Source: Solobacterium sp. UBA3691 (GTDB lineage Bacteria; Bacillota_I; Bacilli_A; Erysipelotrichales; Erysipelotrichaceae). From it: a DNA stretch of 39,915 nt. Below, in pieces: positions 32,862-39,915 of this stretch. Location of the stretch: positions 1-39,915 of the forward strand of contig DFIS01000067.1 in assembly GCA_002372175.1 (NCBI GenBank). The letters run 5' to 3'. The notes beneath the pieces are model-generated. The model ran no database searches and had not been told where the DNA came from. It saw nothing but the letters and a program-made list of their open reading frames with translations. The position numbers and the translations under genes were made by a program. Position 1 is the first letter of the stretch. The number at the start of each line of letters is the position of its first letter.

Positions 32862-32917
32862 CCCCTTACTGAAGCATAGTTCATTCATACGAAAGAACAT
32901 GAAGAAAGTAAAGGAGG
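32862..32917 (+). promoter_or_regulatory. Candidate RNA thermometer in the hsp20 leader
   Basis: CCCCTTACT (32862-32870) can pair with AGTAAAGGAGG (32907-32917), which holds the Shine-Dalgarno AAGGAGG, with two single-A bulges. The loop itself can fold (CATAGTTC with GAACATG, one bulge). A second anti-SD, CCTCC (32854-32858), matches GGAGG perfectly. An imperfect stem that hides the ribosome site of a small heat-shock gene is the typical layout of an RNA thermometer; not folded by software. Confidence 0.45.
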
Positions 32918-32927
32918 TATATGTACT

Positions 32928-33383
32928 ATGTTAATGCCTGAATTATTCACAAGAAATGTATTTGATGACTGGTTTGATGACTTTGGACTTGAGAAGGAAA
33001 TGCGTGATCTGAACCGTAAGATCTACGGCAGAAGAGCTTCCAGAGAGATGTTGACGGATATCAGAGAACATGAAGATCACTATGATCTTGAGATCGATCT
33101 TCCGGGATTCAAGAAAGAAGATCTGAATGTTGAACTGAATAACGGTTACCTGACTGTTACCGCCAACAAGGGACATGATCAGGAAGAGAAGAACAAGGAA
33201 GGAAAGATCATCCGTCAGGAGAGATTCTCCGGTACGCTGTCAAGAAGCTTCTACGTCGGTGAAGAGATCACCAATGAGGAGATCAAGGCGAAGTACGAAG
33301 GCGGTGTCCTGACCGTCAGTCTGCCGAAGAAGGATCAGACAAAGCAGATCGAAAACAAGAGCCAGATCCTGATCGAAGGATAA
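32928..33383 (+). CDS. hsp20: Hsp20/alpha-crystallin small heat-shock protein
   Basis: This 151-residue protein is a small heat-shock holdase that keeps unfolding proteins soluble without ATP. It has a short N-terminal region (MLMPELFTRNVFDDWFDDF), the alpha-crystallin beta-sandwich beginning DIREHEDHYDLEIDLPGFKKE, the GGVLTVSLPK motif (A-x-x-x-n-GVL core) and a short C-terminal tail with the usual I-L-I at the end. AAGGAGG lies 10 bases before ATG 32928. It is controlled by CIRCE at the promoter and perhaps by an RNA stem over the ribosome site. A single-gene unit. Confidence 0.96.
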   Translation: MLMPELFTRNVFDDWFDDFGLEKEMRDLNRKIYGRRASREMLTDIREHEDHYDLEIDLPGFKKEDLNVELNNGYLTVTANKGHDQEEKNKEGKIIRQERFSGTLSRSFYVGEEITNEEIKAKYEGGVLTVSLPKKDQTKQIENKSQILIEG

Positions 33384-33538
33384 GCAGCGCAAAGCAGTAC
33401 GGGTTTTCTGCAGGATCCGGATGAACTCCTCCTGCAAAATACCTGCCTGAATAACGTTTCAAACCTTCCGAATTACACTCCGAGTGTGCTGCGCGTTTTC
33501 ACAAAACACCTGTAACACACCTCTGTCATTCGCTAAAT

Positions 33539-33580
33539 AAAAACGAATCTGTAATCACTGTGATCACAGATTCGCTTTTT
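33539..33580. terminator. Bidirectional terminator after hsp20 and the surface-protein gene
   Basis: CGAATCTGT-A-ATCAC-T-GTGAT-C-ACAGATTCG (33544-33574) is an almost perfect 31-base palindrome followed by TTTTT; the minus strand has AAAAACG reversed, giving T as well. The preceding 155 bases after hsp20 hold a smaller repeat (ACACTC-C-GAGTGT near 33473) and nothing else seen. Confidence 0.88.
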
Positions 33581-33588
33581 ATATTATG

Positions 33589-36500
33589 CTAGTTCATCAG
33601 TCTCGACAGGAAGGATACTACCCCTCCCCAATACTCTTTGATGGACCTCTGCCCAATCTTATAGGTTACTTTCTTATACCCGCTGTAACTTCCAATTCCC
33701 TGGAAAATCACAGTTGCAGTTCCTTTGTTTACGTTATTGCTGTACTCATATACGGCAAAGTCTTCTCCCAGGGTGAGCGGAGTCTTGCCCATTACCGCTT
33801 TACTGAACTGCTCCTGCCCAGTGATCTCCACCGGTGCTCCAGACAGATACTTCTGGTTCCTGATCTTGATCACTGCCTTGGAGAGGTTCGTATTATTGGC
33901 AGCGACCGTGTATGTTCCTTCGATACATCCGGTATAGCTTCCTTTACCAAAGATCTTAACTGTCAGAGGTTTATCGAGATAATCGTTTGCCTTGGCAGAT
34001 GCAGGGATCTCTGTTTCTCCGTCAAAGAACTTCAATGTATAATCCGTTCCTGCTTTCAGCTGCCCTCCGTCTTCGTCCTTGACGACCACAGTCGTCTTAT
34101 AACTTCCCTTCTTTGTGCTGCTGTTTGCCTGATTTACATAATCGATTGTCGTTCTTTCCAAATCCTTAGGCGTGATGGTGAAGGAGGTCTTCAGTGTCCC
34201 GCTGTAGTTTCCTTTTCCTTTGACCGTTACGGTTCCGGTCCCTGCTTTCTTATTGTTGGAATAGCTTACGGTATAATCCGTTCCTGCTTCCAGAAGCTCT
34301 TCGTTAACCACTACAGACACTTCCGGTCTGGCTCCGTTCTTCATCTGTTCCGCATCTGCAACAAAGATCTCAGTATTCTCCGAAGTTATTTTATCCGGGG
34401 TCACTGTAACAGTCTTACTGACGGTTCCGATATACCCGTTGATCCCGGTGATGACCACTTTCACCTTGCCGGCATTGACGGTCTCAGGATACTGCACGGT
34501 ATAATCCGTGCCTTCCGTCAGTTCCGTGCTGATCGTCACACTGTCGGTCAGCGCAGTTCCTCTGGAAATACTCTTCGGTGCATTGACCTTGACCAGCTTA
34601 TTTATAGGCTTGCCCGTGATCGTAAAGGTGATCGTCTTTGTGCCGATCGTCTCCAGATCGTTGCCGGTGATCGTGACCGTGCCCTTCCCGGTCGTATTGT
34701 TCTCTCCGTAAGTCACGGTATAGAGCGACGGATCCACGACTTTCTTCCCGGATTTGACCGTAACATTCGGTGTGATCTGATTCCCTTCGTCATAGGCATA
34801 ACTCTTCTTTTCCGTAGTGACCGTCGCTTTGGACAGATTGACCTGATCCTTTGCGCCGATGATCATCTGGTAAGTTCTTGTACCGGTATAGTTGCCCTTT
34901 CCGGTAACAGTGATCTCATAGATCCCGGGTTCTTTATATCCTTCTCCGGGATAAGTGACGGTATAATCCGTGCCTTTCTTCAGCGTCTTCCCTTTATATT
35001 TCACCGCCGGGGACAGCTTCTGCACTTTGCCCGTATACGCAGCTGTAAGAGTTTCCACCTCATCCGTTGTGAGATCCGCAGGATCAATGGTGAAGTATAC
35101 GGTTTTCGTGCTGGAGTAATTTCCGCTGGCTTTGATCGTCGCTTGAGGTGCCTTCTTCGCGCTGAAGCCCGCATCGCCTTCTTTGAGAGTATAGGCATTC
35201 GTGTTGTTCTTGTAGGTGACGGTATAATCTTTGCCTGCGGTCAGTTTGTTAGCACCGTCATAGACAGACAGTTCCGGCTTGATCACAGCACCGGTATAAG
35301 GCTGCGGGTCGATCGATTTGACATAGATGCCGTCTCCGACAACACTGACTTTTATAGTGGCTGTATATTCGCCCTCGCCAGCACTGATCGTTATAGTACT
35401 GGTCCCTTCCTGCAGAGCAGTGATGATTCCCATAGGATCAACAGATACCACTTCTTCATTGCTGGAAGTGAACGACAGATCTTCAGCAGTAATTCCTGCA
35501 GGCAGCAGTTCAATCTCGATCTGTGCTGAGGTGTTGTTCTGAAGAACCAGTGACTTCTCAGCAGTAACAATGCTTCCTCTCCCGTCCACATTTACTGCAT
35601 AAGCATCATCCTGTTCCTCTTCCGCGATCATTGTGTCGATATAGGTGATCGTACTGACATCCGTGATCAGATTATCTGATTCTGCGACTACCGTATAGTC
35701 TTCCGCATGAATATTAATTGTGCCGCTTCCTTTACCCGAGATACCGACATGGCCGGGACAATCCTCCGTGACATCAAGATTAGTGGATATCTCTACATAA
35801 AACTCAACATCTGAGCCATGAATATCGACTGTACCGTTGCTTAACGACAGATCTACAGAATCAGCGTTTTCGGCATAAATAGAGATAAACCGATCCTGAT
35901 TATACACATCCAAAACGATAGGACTATCCGCCTCGCTGGTTATGGTCCAATCACCATCATCTTCAAACGCCGCAATCATCTCTGAGCTTGTTTCATCAGG
36001 ATCAAATTCATGACAGATATTCCGGAGATCCTTTAACCCCATATCCCCAGATACTACACCATATATCCATTCGAACACTTTTCCTGTGGTGCTGACGATT
36101 TTTTGTTTTGAATTATATAAAAAACGGGCAAATGTTTGAGCACCATTATCCAATCTTACATATTCCTCATCAGAATACCTGATCGAATAATCTGGATTTA
36201 CATATCCGAAATACATTAAATTTGAACTCCACGGAGCCATGACACAAAAATTTAATTCTCCGTAATAATCTGAGAAGTCACTACTTATCCAAAGATACTC
36301 GAAATCAAATTTGTTTTCATCATAGATTTTAACTATATACCCGCTGTCTAAAGAGCGTGGTCTTCTCTCGTGCGCCCATCCTAATGCCTCTGTTGAAATT
36401 GGCTGGTCTATTATATGCCTGGATGTGGCTAATGTAGTATGCCCAGTTAACGGAGTAATCCCAAGTAAGTCAGGCATGGGTACGGGAACATATGTATCGC

Positions 36501-38358
36501 CAAATCCATAAACAAAAGGAACAGTTTGTCCAAGAGATAATCGATATACTAAATTCCTCAGTATTTCATTTTTGTCAACACCTATGAAATCATTAAACAG
36601 AGAGAAATCCCCAAAGTTGGTTGTAAAGTGTCTGTATTCCCTCGACATACCATCAAAGAATTGTGAAAGATAATAATAGGTTATGTATTGTGTCAAGTCA
36701 TCACTGTCTCTTGGTATCAGCCCTAAATTATACAAACAATCTGCCCCTACTTGATGAGGTATGCCGGATATTGATATAGAACCGTTTTCAACCAGGGACA
36801 TTATTACAGCCATCCCATAACAGACTCCGCCCCAACTGGCTTTCATTTTTTTATTCAGTTTCTTAATTTTTTTGTTATTTATTATTTTCTGTAGAAAATT
36901 CTTTTCGCCTCTGCGTAGGTACTTGACAAAATCATCATAATAACGGCCGTGCAGTTTGTAAGTGACATTATCACTAAACCCTCGTGCGTTTTTCCCCGCA
37001 CTAAAAGACCAATTATCCTTACCTAAAATAAATGAATCCTGCAGAGAATATTGTGCTGTATTAATTGGCGCAATTTTGAAATGCCAGACATCTGTGATAT
37101 TCACAGGGAAATACTCATCCCCCGAATAAAGTGATGCACAATCAAATTCCAGAAGATTCCTGTGAATGTAAAAACCTACAGTATCTCCAACTTGACTGTT
37201 TAATTGCAGAGAATACTCAGCCAACACCTCACAAAATGAACTTAAATCAAATTTGATCTTAGTGAAGTATTCGCCATTAACATAATTGCATTCCCACTCA
37301 AGATATTCATAATCTCTCGGGCTATATACCTCAATTTCATTATTTACTGTGTATAAGATATAGAAAAATCCACCACCATCAGGAGGCGGAGGGATACAAC
37401 CCTCGATTGGATAAGGTGTAGAAAACTCAATTTCTTTTTCTTTAGTAATTATAACGCCCTCTGCTTCGTTTCCTGGTGTATAAGGGGTTATTGGCACATA
37501 TCCTCCAGGTACAAAACTAACTTTCGCCGACACATTATTTCCGCCAATTGAATTCCACTCCTCTTCTGTACCAAGATAGCATATGTTCTGATACAGATAA
37601 CTGCAGGGCGTTGCAGAACAACTATGGAAAGCATTCTGATCAAGAGTGGAAATGGTGTTAGGCAGATAGATCATTGCGGATCCCTGTAAAGCAAAAGCAT
37701 ATGACTCTATAGTTTCCAATTCAGACTGTGTACAATCAACCACCTTAAAACGAGCGTTCTTTAAAGCTCCTTCTTTAATAATTTTAATGCCCGACCAGTC
37801 TAAGTCTAGTTTACGGATATTTTCTCCTGCTCCTTCCAAAGCATAGGCTCCAATTGATGTTACAGTAATGCCCTCTACACTATATGGTATGTACAAGGTA
37901 TCGTCTTCAGCACCGTGAGCATCATATCCGGTGATCTCCAGCCCACCATCATCCGCTGAAGTTAGGAAAAACTCAAATCCATTATCCGGATCAACATAAC
38001 TATACGTTGTTCTGTCACCCTTAACCGCTGTTTCGCCCTCCAGCATTTCCGAATCCGATTCCTCTTCTTCGGCAGGAGTGATTACTTCGTTTGGAACATC
38101 CTCACTTTCCGGCAATTCTTCTGAGATCTCTTCTGCCGGATCACTTTCAGGTTCATCGGTTTCTTCCGGGATTTCTTCCTGCACTCCTTCCTGTCCATCA
38201 GGCTCTTCAGGTTGTTCTTCCGCAACAACTTCAAGAGTCTCTTCGGAAGTTTGCTCCGAATCTTCTTCTCCTTCAGCCAGGATCGGCGTGGTCAGATTAC
38301 TGAAACAAAGAAAAACGCTTAGTAATAAAGAAAAGATTCGATAATGTTCCTTGTTCAT
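33589..38358 (-). CDS. Large mosaic surface protein (BspA-like repeats, protease-like module, repeated beta domains)
   Basis: This 1589-residue secreted protein has a signal peptide (about 1-28, ending ILA), then an 80-residue Glu/Pro/Asp-rich stretch, then a BspA-type leucine-rich region (about 115-275, with TLYIPYSVEGITVTSIGAYA and IYLPNTISTLDQNAF). Next is a module of about 270-750 in AT-rich DNA carrying ASWGGVCYGMAVIMSL (Cys about 511) and GHTTLATSRH (His about 640), an arrangement like a papain-like cysteine protease. A Big_2-like Ig domain (SFTSSNEEVVSVDPMGIITA) follows and then seven beta repeats of 75-90 residues, most with G-T-D-Y-T-V-x-Y. No LPxTG sorting motif or anchor helix is seen at the C-terminus (SFLSRLMN), so attachment is unclear. 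GGAGG precedes ATG 38358. Confidence 0.75.
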   Translation of the reverse strand: MNKEHYRIFSLLLSVFLCFSNLTTPILAEGEEDSEQTSEETLEVVAEEQPEEPDGQEGVQEEIPEETDEPESDPAEEISEELPESEDVPNEVITPAEEEESDSEMLEGETAVKGDRTTYSYVDPDNGFEFFLTSADDGGLEITGYDAHGAEDDTLYIPYSVEGITVTSIGAYALEGAGENIRKLDLDWSGIKIIKEGALKNARFKVVDCTQSELETIESYAFALQGSAMIYLPNTISTLDQNAFHSCSATPCSYLYQNICYLGTEEEWNSIGGNNVSAKVSFVPGGYVPITPYTPGNEAEGVIITKEKEIEFSTPYPIEGCIPPPPDGGGFFYILYTVNNEIEVYSPRDYEYLEWECNYVNGEYFTKIKFDLSSFCEVLAEYSLQLNSQVGDTVGFYIHRNLLEFDCASLYSGDEYFPVNITDVWHFKIAPINTAQYSLQDSFILGKDNWSFSAGKNARGFSDNVTYKLHGRYYDDFVKYLRRGEKNFLQKIINNKKIKKLNKKMKASWGGVCYGMAVIMSLVENGSISISGIPHQVGADCLYNLGLIPRDSDDLTQYITYYYLSQFFDGMSREYRHFTTNFGDFSLFNDFIGVDKNEILRNLVYRLSLGQTVPFVYGFGDTYVPVPMPDLLGITPLTGHTTLATSRHIIDQPISTEALGWAHERRPRSLDSGYIVKIYDENKFDFEYLWISSDFSDYYGELNFCVMAPWSSNLMYFGYVNPDYSIRYSDEEYVRLDNGAQTFARFLYNSKQKIVSTTGKVFEWIYGVVSGDMGLKDLRNICHEFDPDETSSEMIAAFEDDGDWTITSEADSPIVLDVYNQDRFISIYAENADSVDLSLSNGTVDIHGSDVEFYVEISTNLDVTEDCPGHVGISGKGSGTINIHAEDYTVVAESDNLITDVSTITYIDTMIAEEEQDDAYAVNVDGRGSIVTAEKSLVLQNNTSAQIEIELLPAGITAEDLSFTSSNEEVVSVDPMGIITALQEGTSTITISAGEGEYTATIKVSVVGDGIYVKSIDPQPYTGAVIKPELSVYDGANKLTAGKDYTVTYKNNTNAYTLKEGDAGFSAKKAPQATIKASGNYSSTKTVYFTIDPADLTTDEVETLTAAYTGKVQKLSPAVKYKGKTLKKGTDYTVTYPGEGYKEPGIYEITVTGKGNYTGTRTYQMIIGAKDQVNLSKATVTTEKKSYAYDEGNQITPNVTVKSGKKVVDPSLYTVTYGENNTTGKGTVTITGNDLETIGTKTITFTITGKPINKLVKVNAPKSISRGTALTDSVTISTELTEGTDYTVQYPETVNAGKVKVVITGINGYIGTVSKTVTVTPDKITSENTEIFVADAEQMKNGARPEVSVVVNEELLEAGTDYTVSYSNNKKAGTGTVTVKGKGNYSGTLKTSFTITPKDLERTTIDYVNQANSSTKKGSYKTTVVVKDEDGGQLKAGTDYTLKFFDGETEIPASAKANDYLDKPLTVKIFGKGSYTGCIEGTYTVAANNTNLSKAVIKIRNQKYLSGAPVEITGQEQFSKAVMGKTPLTLGEDFAVYEYSNNVNKGTATVIFQGIGSYSGYKKVTYKIGQRSIKEYWGGVVSFLSRLMN

Positions 38359-38453
38359 AATGCCTCCAGGATAATGCTGCTAGTACACTACATTTATTTT
38401 ACACGAGATTACTATCTATACTTCTAATTCTTGTGATTTTCTGGTAGCCAAAG

Positions 38454-38489
38454 CGCAAAAAAAGCCGGCGTTTGTATGACCGCCAACTT
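38454..38489 (-). terminator. Terminator after the Lsm-like gene
   Basis: On the minus strand AAGTTGGCG-loop-CGCCGGC is followed by seven T (plus-strand arms about 38463-38470 and 38481-38488). Confidence 0.8.
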
Positions 38490-38746
38490 TATTCATTTTC
38501 TTCTTCAGGAACCTGTATTACCGGAATGCTGGCCGTTTCCTCCCTGGCCGGGAAACGGATTTCCGCTATCTCTGAAAGCCGCACGGTCTCGATCAAAAGC
38601 CCGTTGATCAGCTGCACCTCCAGGTCATGCGATATTGCTTCCTGGATCTCTTTCGCATTGACGACATACCCGGAATAAAAGGAACCGTCAGTAAGCGTAA
38701 CCGTCATGAATTGGTTCAGGTATGGTAATATCTCTTCTCGTTTCAT
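38489..38746 (-). CDS. Lsm/Sm-like small protein
   Basis: This 85-residue protein begins MKREEILPYLNQFMTVTLTDGS, and the pattern VTLTDGSFYSGYVV then DLEVQLINGLLIETVRLSEIAEIRF is the five-strand Sm/Lsm layout (Sm1 T-D-G-x-x-x-x-G and a later I/L-x-E strand). RNA binding is possible but not shown. The tail (VPEEENE) is acidic. No Shine-Dalgarno site precedes ATG 38746; a TACAAT -10 ends 8 bases before it, so a leaderless or near-leaderless message is likely. It lies upstream of the surface-protein gene on the same strand but is closed by its own terminator. Confidence 0.55.
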   Translation of the reverse strand: MKREEILPYLNQFMTVTLTDGSFYSGYVVNAKEIQEAISHDLEVQLINGLLIETVRLSEIAEIRFPAREETASIPVIQVPEEENE

Positions 38747-39188
38747 CGTTATTCATTGTACAAAATATGGACAAAAAACAGCAAAATAAGTTTGTGACAA
38801 TTTATACACCTTTTTGATTTATACCTGGCAGGTTCTTTGGAGGGATGGAGGAACAGAATACAGGTGTAAGGGGGAAAGTATTTTGAAATATACTGGTAAA
38901 AACCAGTAAACTATCAATGAAAAACAGGAGTAATTTTATCTTTTGTAAGTCGGTATTTTTTGAATAAACTGTTAAAAAGCGCCTATAAACAAAGGAGAAA
39001 CTGTGGTTTGTACGTTATGATTATAGCGATGAGGTTGACGACCGACGGAATTCCGCCCCTCGTCAAACAATCCTACTTGTATTTGAATACAAAAAAACTG
39101 CCTAGTTCAACTACTGTGTTGGTGTACAGGATATTGTACTCGGCATTTCCGGAAGTCCGTTAAACTCCAGGTATAGGAGATGCTGGAT
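38747..39188. other. AT-rich intergenic stretch with two small palindromes, left flank of the IS element
   Basis: This stretch of about 440 bases is AT-rich. It contains TACTGGT-AAAA-ACCAGTA (38891-38908) and TTGTATT-TG-AATACAA (39077-39092). A 67-codon frame at 38960-39163 has no credible protein features. The left end of the transposable element probably lies here, but its terminal repeat could not be recognised without the right end. Confidence 0.5.
38755..38784 (-). promoter_or_regulatory. Promoter TTGCTG-18-TACAAT abutting the Lsm-like start
   Basis: On the minus strand TTGCTG (38784-38779) and TACAAT (38760-38755) are 18 bases apart; the -10 ends 8 bases before ATG 38746, and no ribosome site is present. 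Confidence 0.45.
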
Positions 39189-39915
39189 ATGGAAATGACG
39201 AGTGAATGGATCGCACAGCTTACACAGCTTGACAAGGATTATCTCAGAGCTTATCTGTCGGATAATACAGTCAATACGAATGATATTCCTCCAGAACTGG
39301 ATGAACCTTTAAGACAGAAAGAATGCCCACACTGTAAATCACAAAGGATCATTCGTCACGGTCATACAGCTAAAAATCGTCAGAGATACATGTGTAAAGA
39401 CTGTCATAAGACTTTCACTCCTGTAACACACAACTTCTTTCGCAGCAGCCGCCTGACTTATAAGCAGTGGCTGACATTCTTCGAATGTGAGATGACAGGC
39501 TGCAGTCTGCGGGAGACAGCGTATCAGACCGGCTTGTCCGTTACGTCCTGTTTCTATCTGCGCCACAAGCTTTATACAGCCCTGCAGGAGGCACAGGCGG
39601 ATAAACTGTCCGGAGATGTACAGCTTGATACGACATTCGTGGACATGGATCTGAAAGGATTAAAAGATATGCCTAAACCTGTCAGAGGAAGTAAGCGGAA
39701 TCCGCCTGTAAAAGTGCTTTTTGATAAAGACCCTCATATCTGTATCACAACAGCAGTAGATGAGAATAAAAACATACTGTATGTCATTTCAGGCTATGGA
39801 GGTGAAAGTACGGACAAGTATGAGAAACATATCGACCGTTATGATCCAGACTGTACGATCATCTCCGATGAGCACGTGACGATCGCCAGATTTGCGAAGA
39901 GGAATCATCTGAAGA
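39189..39915 (+). CDS. IS1595-family transposase (5' part)
   Basis: This frame starts MEMTSEWIAQLTQLDKDYL and stays open to the window edge, giving about 242 residues. It has a zinc-ribbon N-terminal region (CPHCKS at about 47, then RYMCKDCHKTFTP), characteristic of IS1595/ISXO2-like transposases, followed by a helical DNA-binding part and the start of the catalytic domain (VQLDTTFVDMD, then TIISDEH) with two acidic residues. The last acidic residue and the right end are outside. AGGAG is 9 bases before ATG 39189. It marks the right boundary of the conserved chromosomal region and lies near the mosaic surface protein. Confidence 0.85.
   Translation, partial: MEMTSEWIAQLTQLDKDYLRAYLSDNTVNTNDIPPELDEPLRQKECPHCKSQRIIRHGHTAKNRQRYMCKDCHKTFTPVTHNFFRSSRLTYKQWLTFFECEMTGCSLRETAYQTGLSVTSCFYLRHKLYTALQEAQADKLSGDVQLDTTFVDMDLKGLKDMPKPVRGSKRNPPVKVLFDKDPHICITTAVDENKNILYVISGYGGESTDKYEKHIDRYDPDCTIISDEHVTIARFAKRNHLK

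Noticed and set aside
33586..35529. 647-codon open frame on the plus strand, opposite the surface-protein repeats
   Set aside because: It is the complement of the real coding strand, whose repeated beta domains have a biased codon pattern that suppresses stops on the other strand. No signal peptide, start signal or coherent domain is seen in it.
38960..39163. 67-codon plus-strand frame upstream of the transposase
   Set aside because: AT-rich composition, no domain or conserved motif, and overlap with a palindrome; likely chance.

Overview
The window looks like chromosomal DNA of a low-to-mid GC Bacillota, most likely an Erysipelotrichia-type lineage. The evidence is the block hprK / HAD phosphatase / rapZ / glmR(yvcK) / whiA, a Met-type T-box leader on metG, a CIRCE operator on hsp20, Bacillota-style Shine-Dalgarno sites and normal use of TGA as a stop. 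The family-level assignment is inference. No rRNA, tRNA, CRISPR array or prophage is visible.

Layout. (1) 1-2940: the 3' end of addA (+), then on the minus strand a nitroreductase-like protein, a NUDIX hydrolase, a small secreted protein and a PrsW-type membrane protease. (2) 3214-7692 (-): a LysR regulator followed by a probable catabolic operon of a SLC13/DASS carboxylate transporter, an alpha/beta hydrolase and an UlaG-like metallo-beta-lactamase-fold hydrolase, with a nested inverted repeat in the promoter. (3) 7776-12400 (-): T-box, metG, nadK and a PTS EIIC-like protein whose EIIB-like tail lacks the phosphocysteine. (4) 12452-15249 (+): a two-gene unit of a membrane protein with a GrpE-like 'LRPALV' tail and an Hsp70-like ATPase with a C-terminal membrane segment. 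(5) 15295-18943 (-): two DUF4145/HEPN-like proteins, then a separate M28 peptidase unit with a translationally coupled 52-residue Cys-rich protein. (6) 19205-25665: cspA (+) with an elaborate palindromic promoter, then on the minus strand a membrane-anchored clostripain-family protease, a small protein, a two-module AAA+ ATPase and an XpaC-like membrane protein. (7) 25711-30329 (-): a small membrane protein and the tightly overlapped run whiA, glmR, rapZ, HAD phosphatase and hprK, which links carbon control to envelope growth. (8) 30465-33383: a patatin-like phospholipase and a NUDIX pair (+), an unknown acidic protein (-), and hsp20 (+) under CIRCE control with a candidate RNA thermometer. 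(9) 33589-38746 (-): a mosaic 1589-residue surface protein and an Lsm-like small protein. (10) The right edge enters an IS1595-type transposase.

The most notable points are: two PTS-related proteins that have each lost a phosphotransfer residue (EIIB Cys to Ser; the HprK His-Gly pair to Ser-Ala); the membrane Hsp70/GrpE-like pair; the XpaC plus double-AAA pair beside a surface protease; the Cys-rich microprotein; layered heat-shock control of hsp20; nested palindromes at cspA and the SLC13 operon; and an AT-rich module carrying a cysteine-protease-like signature spliced into the surface protein. All family calls come from reading motifs; no database search was run.
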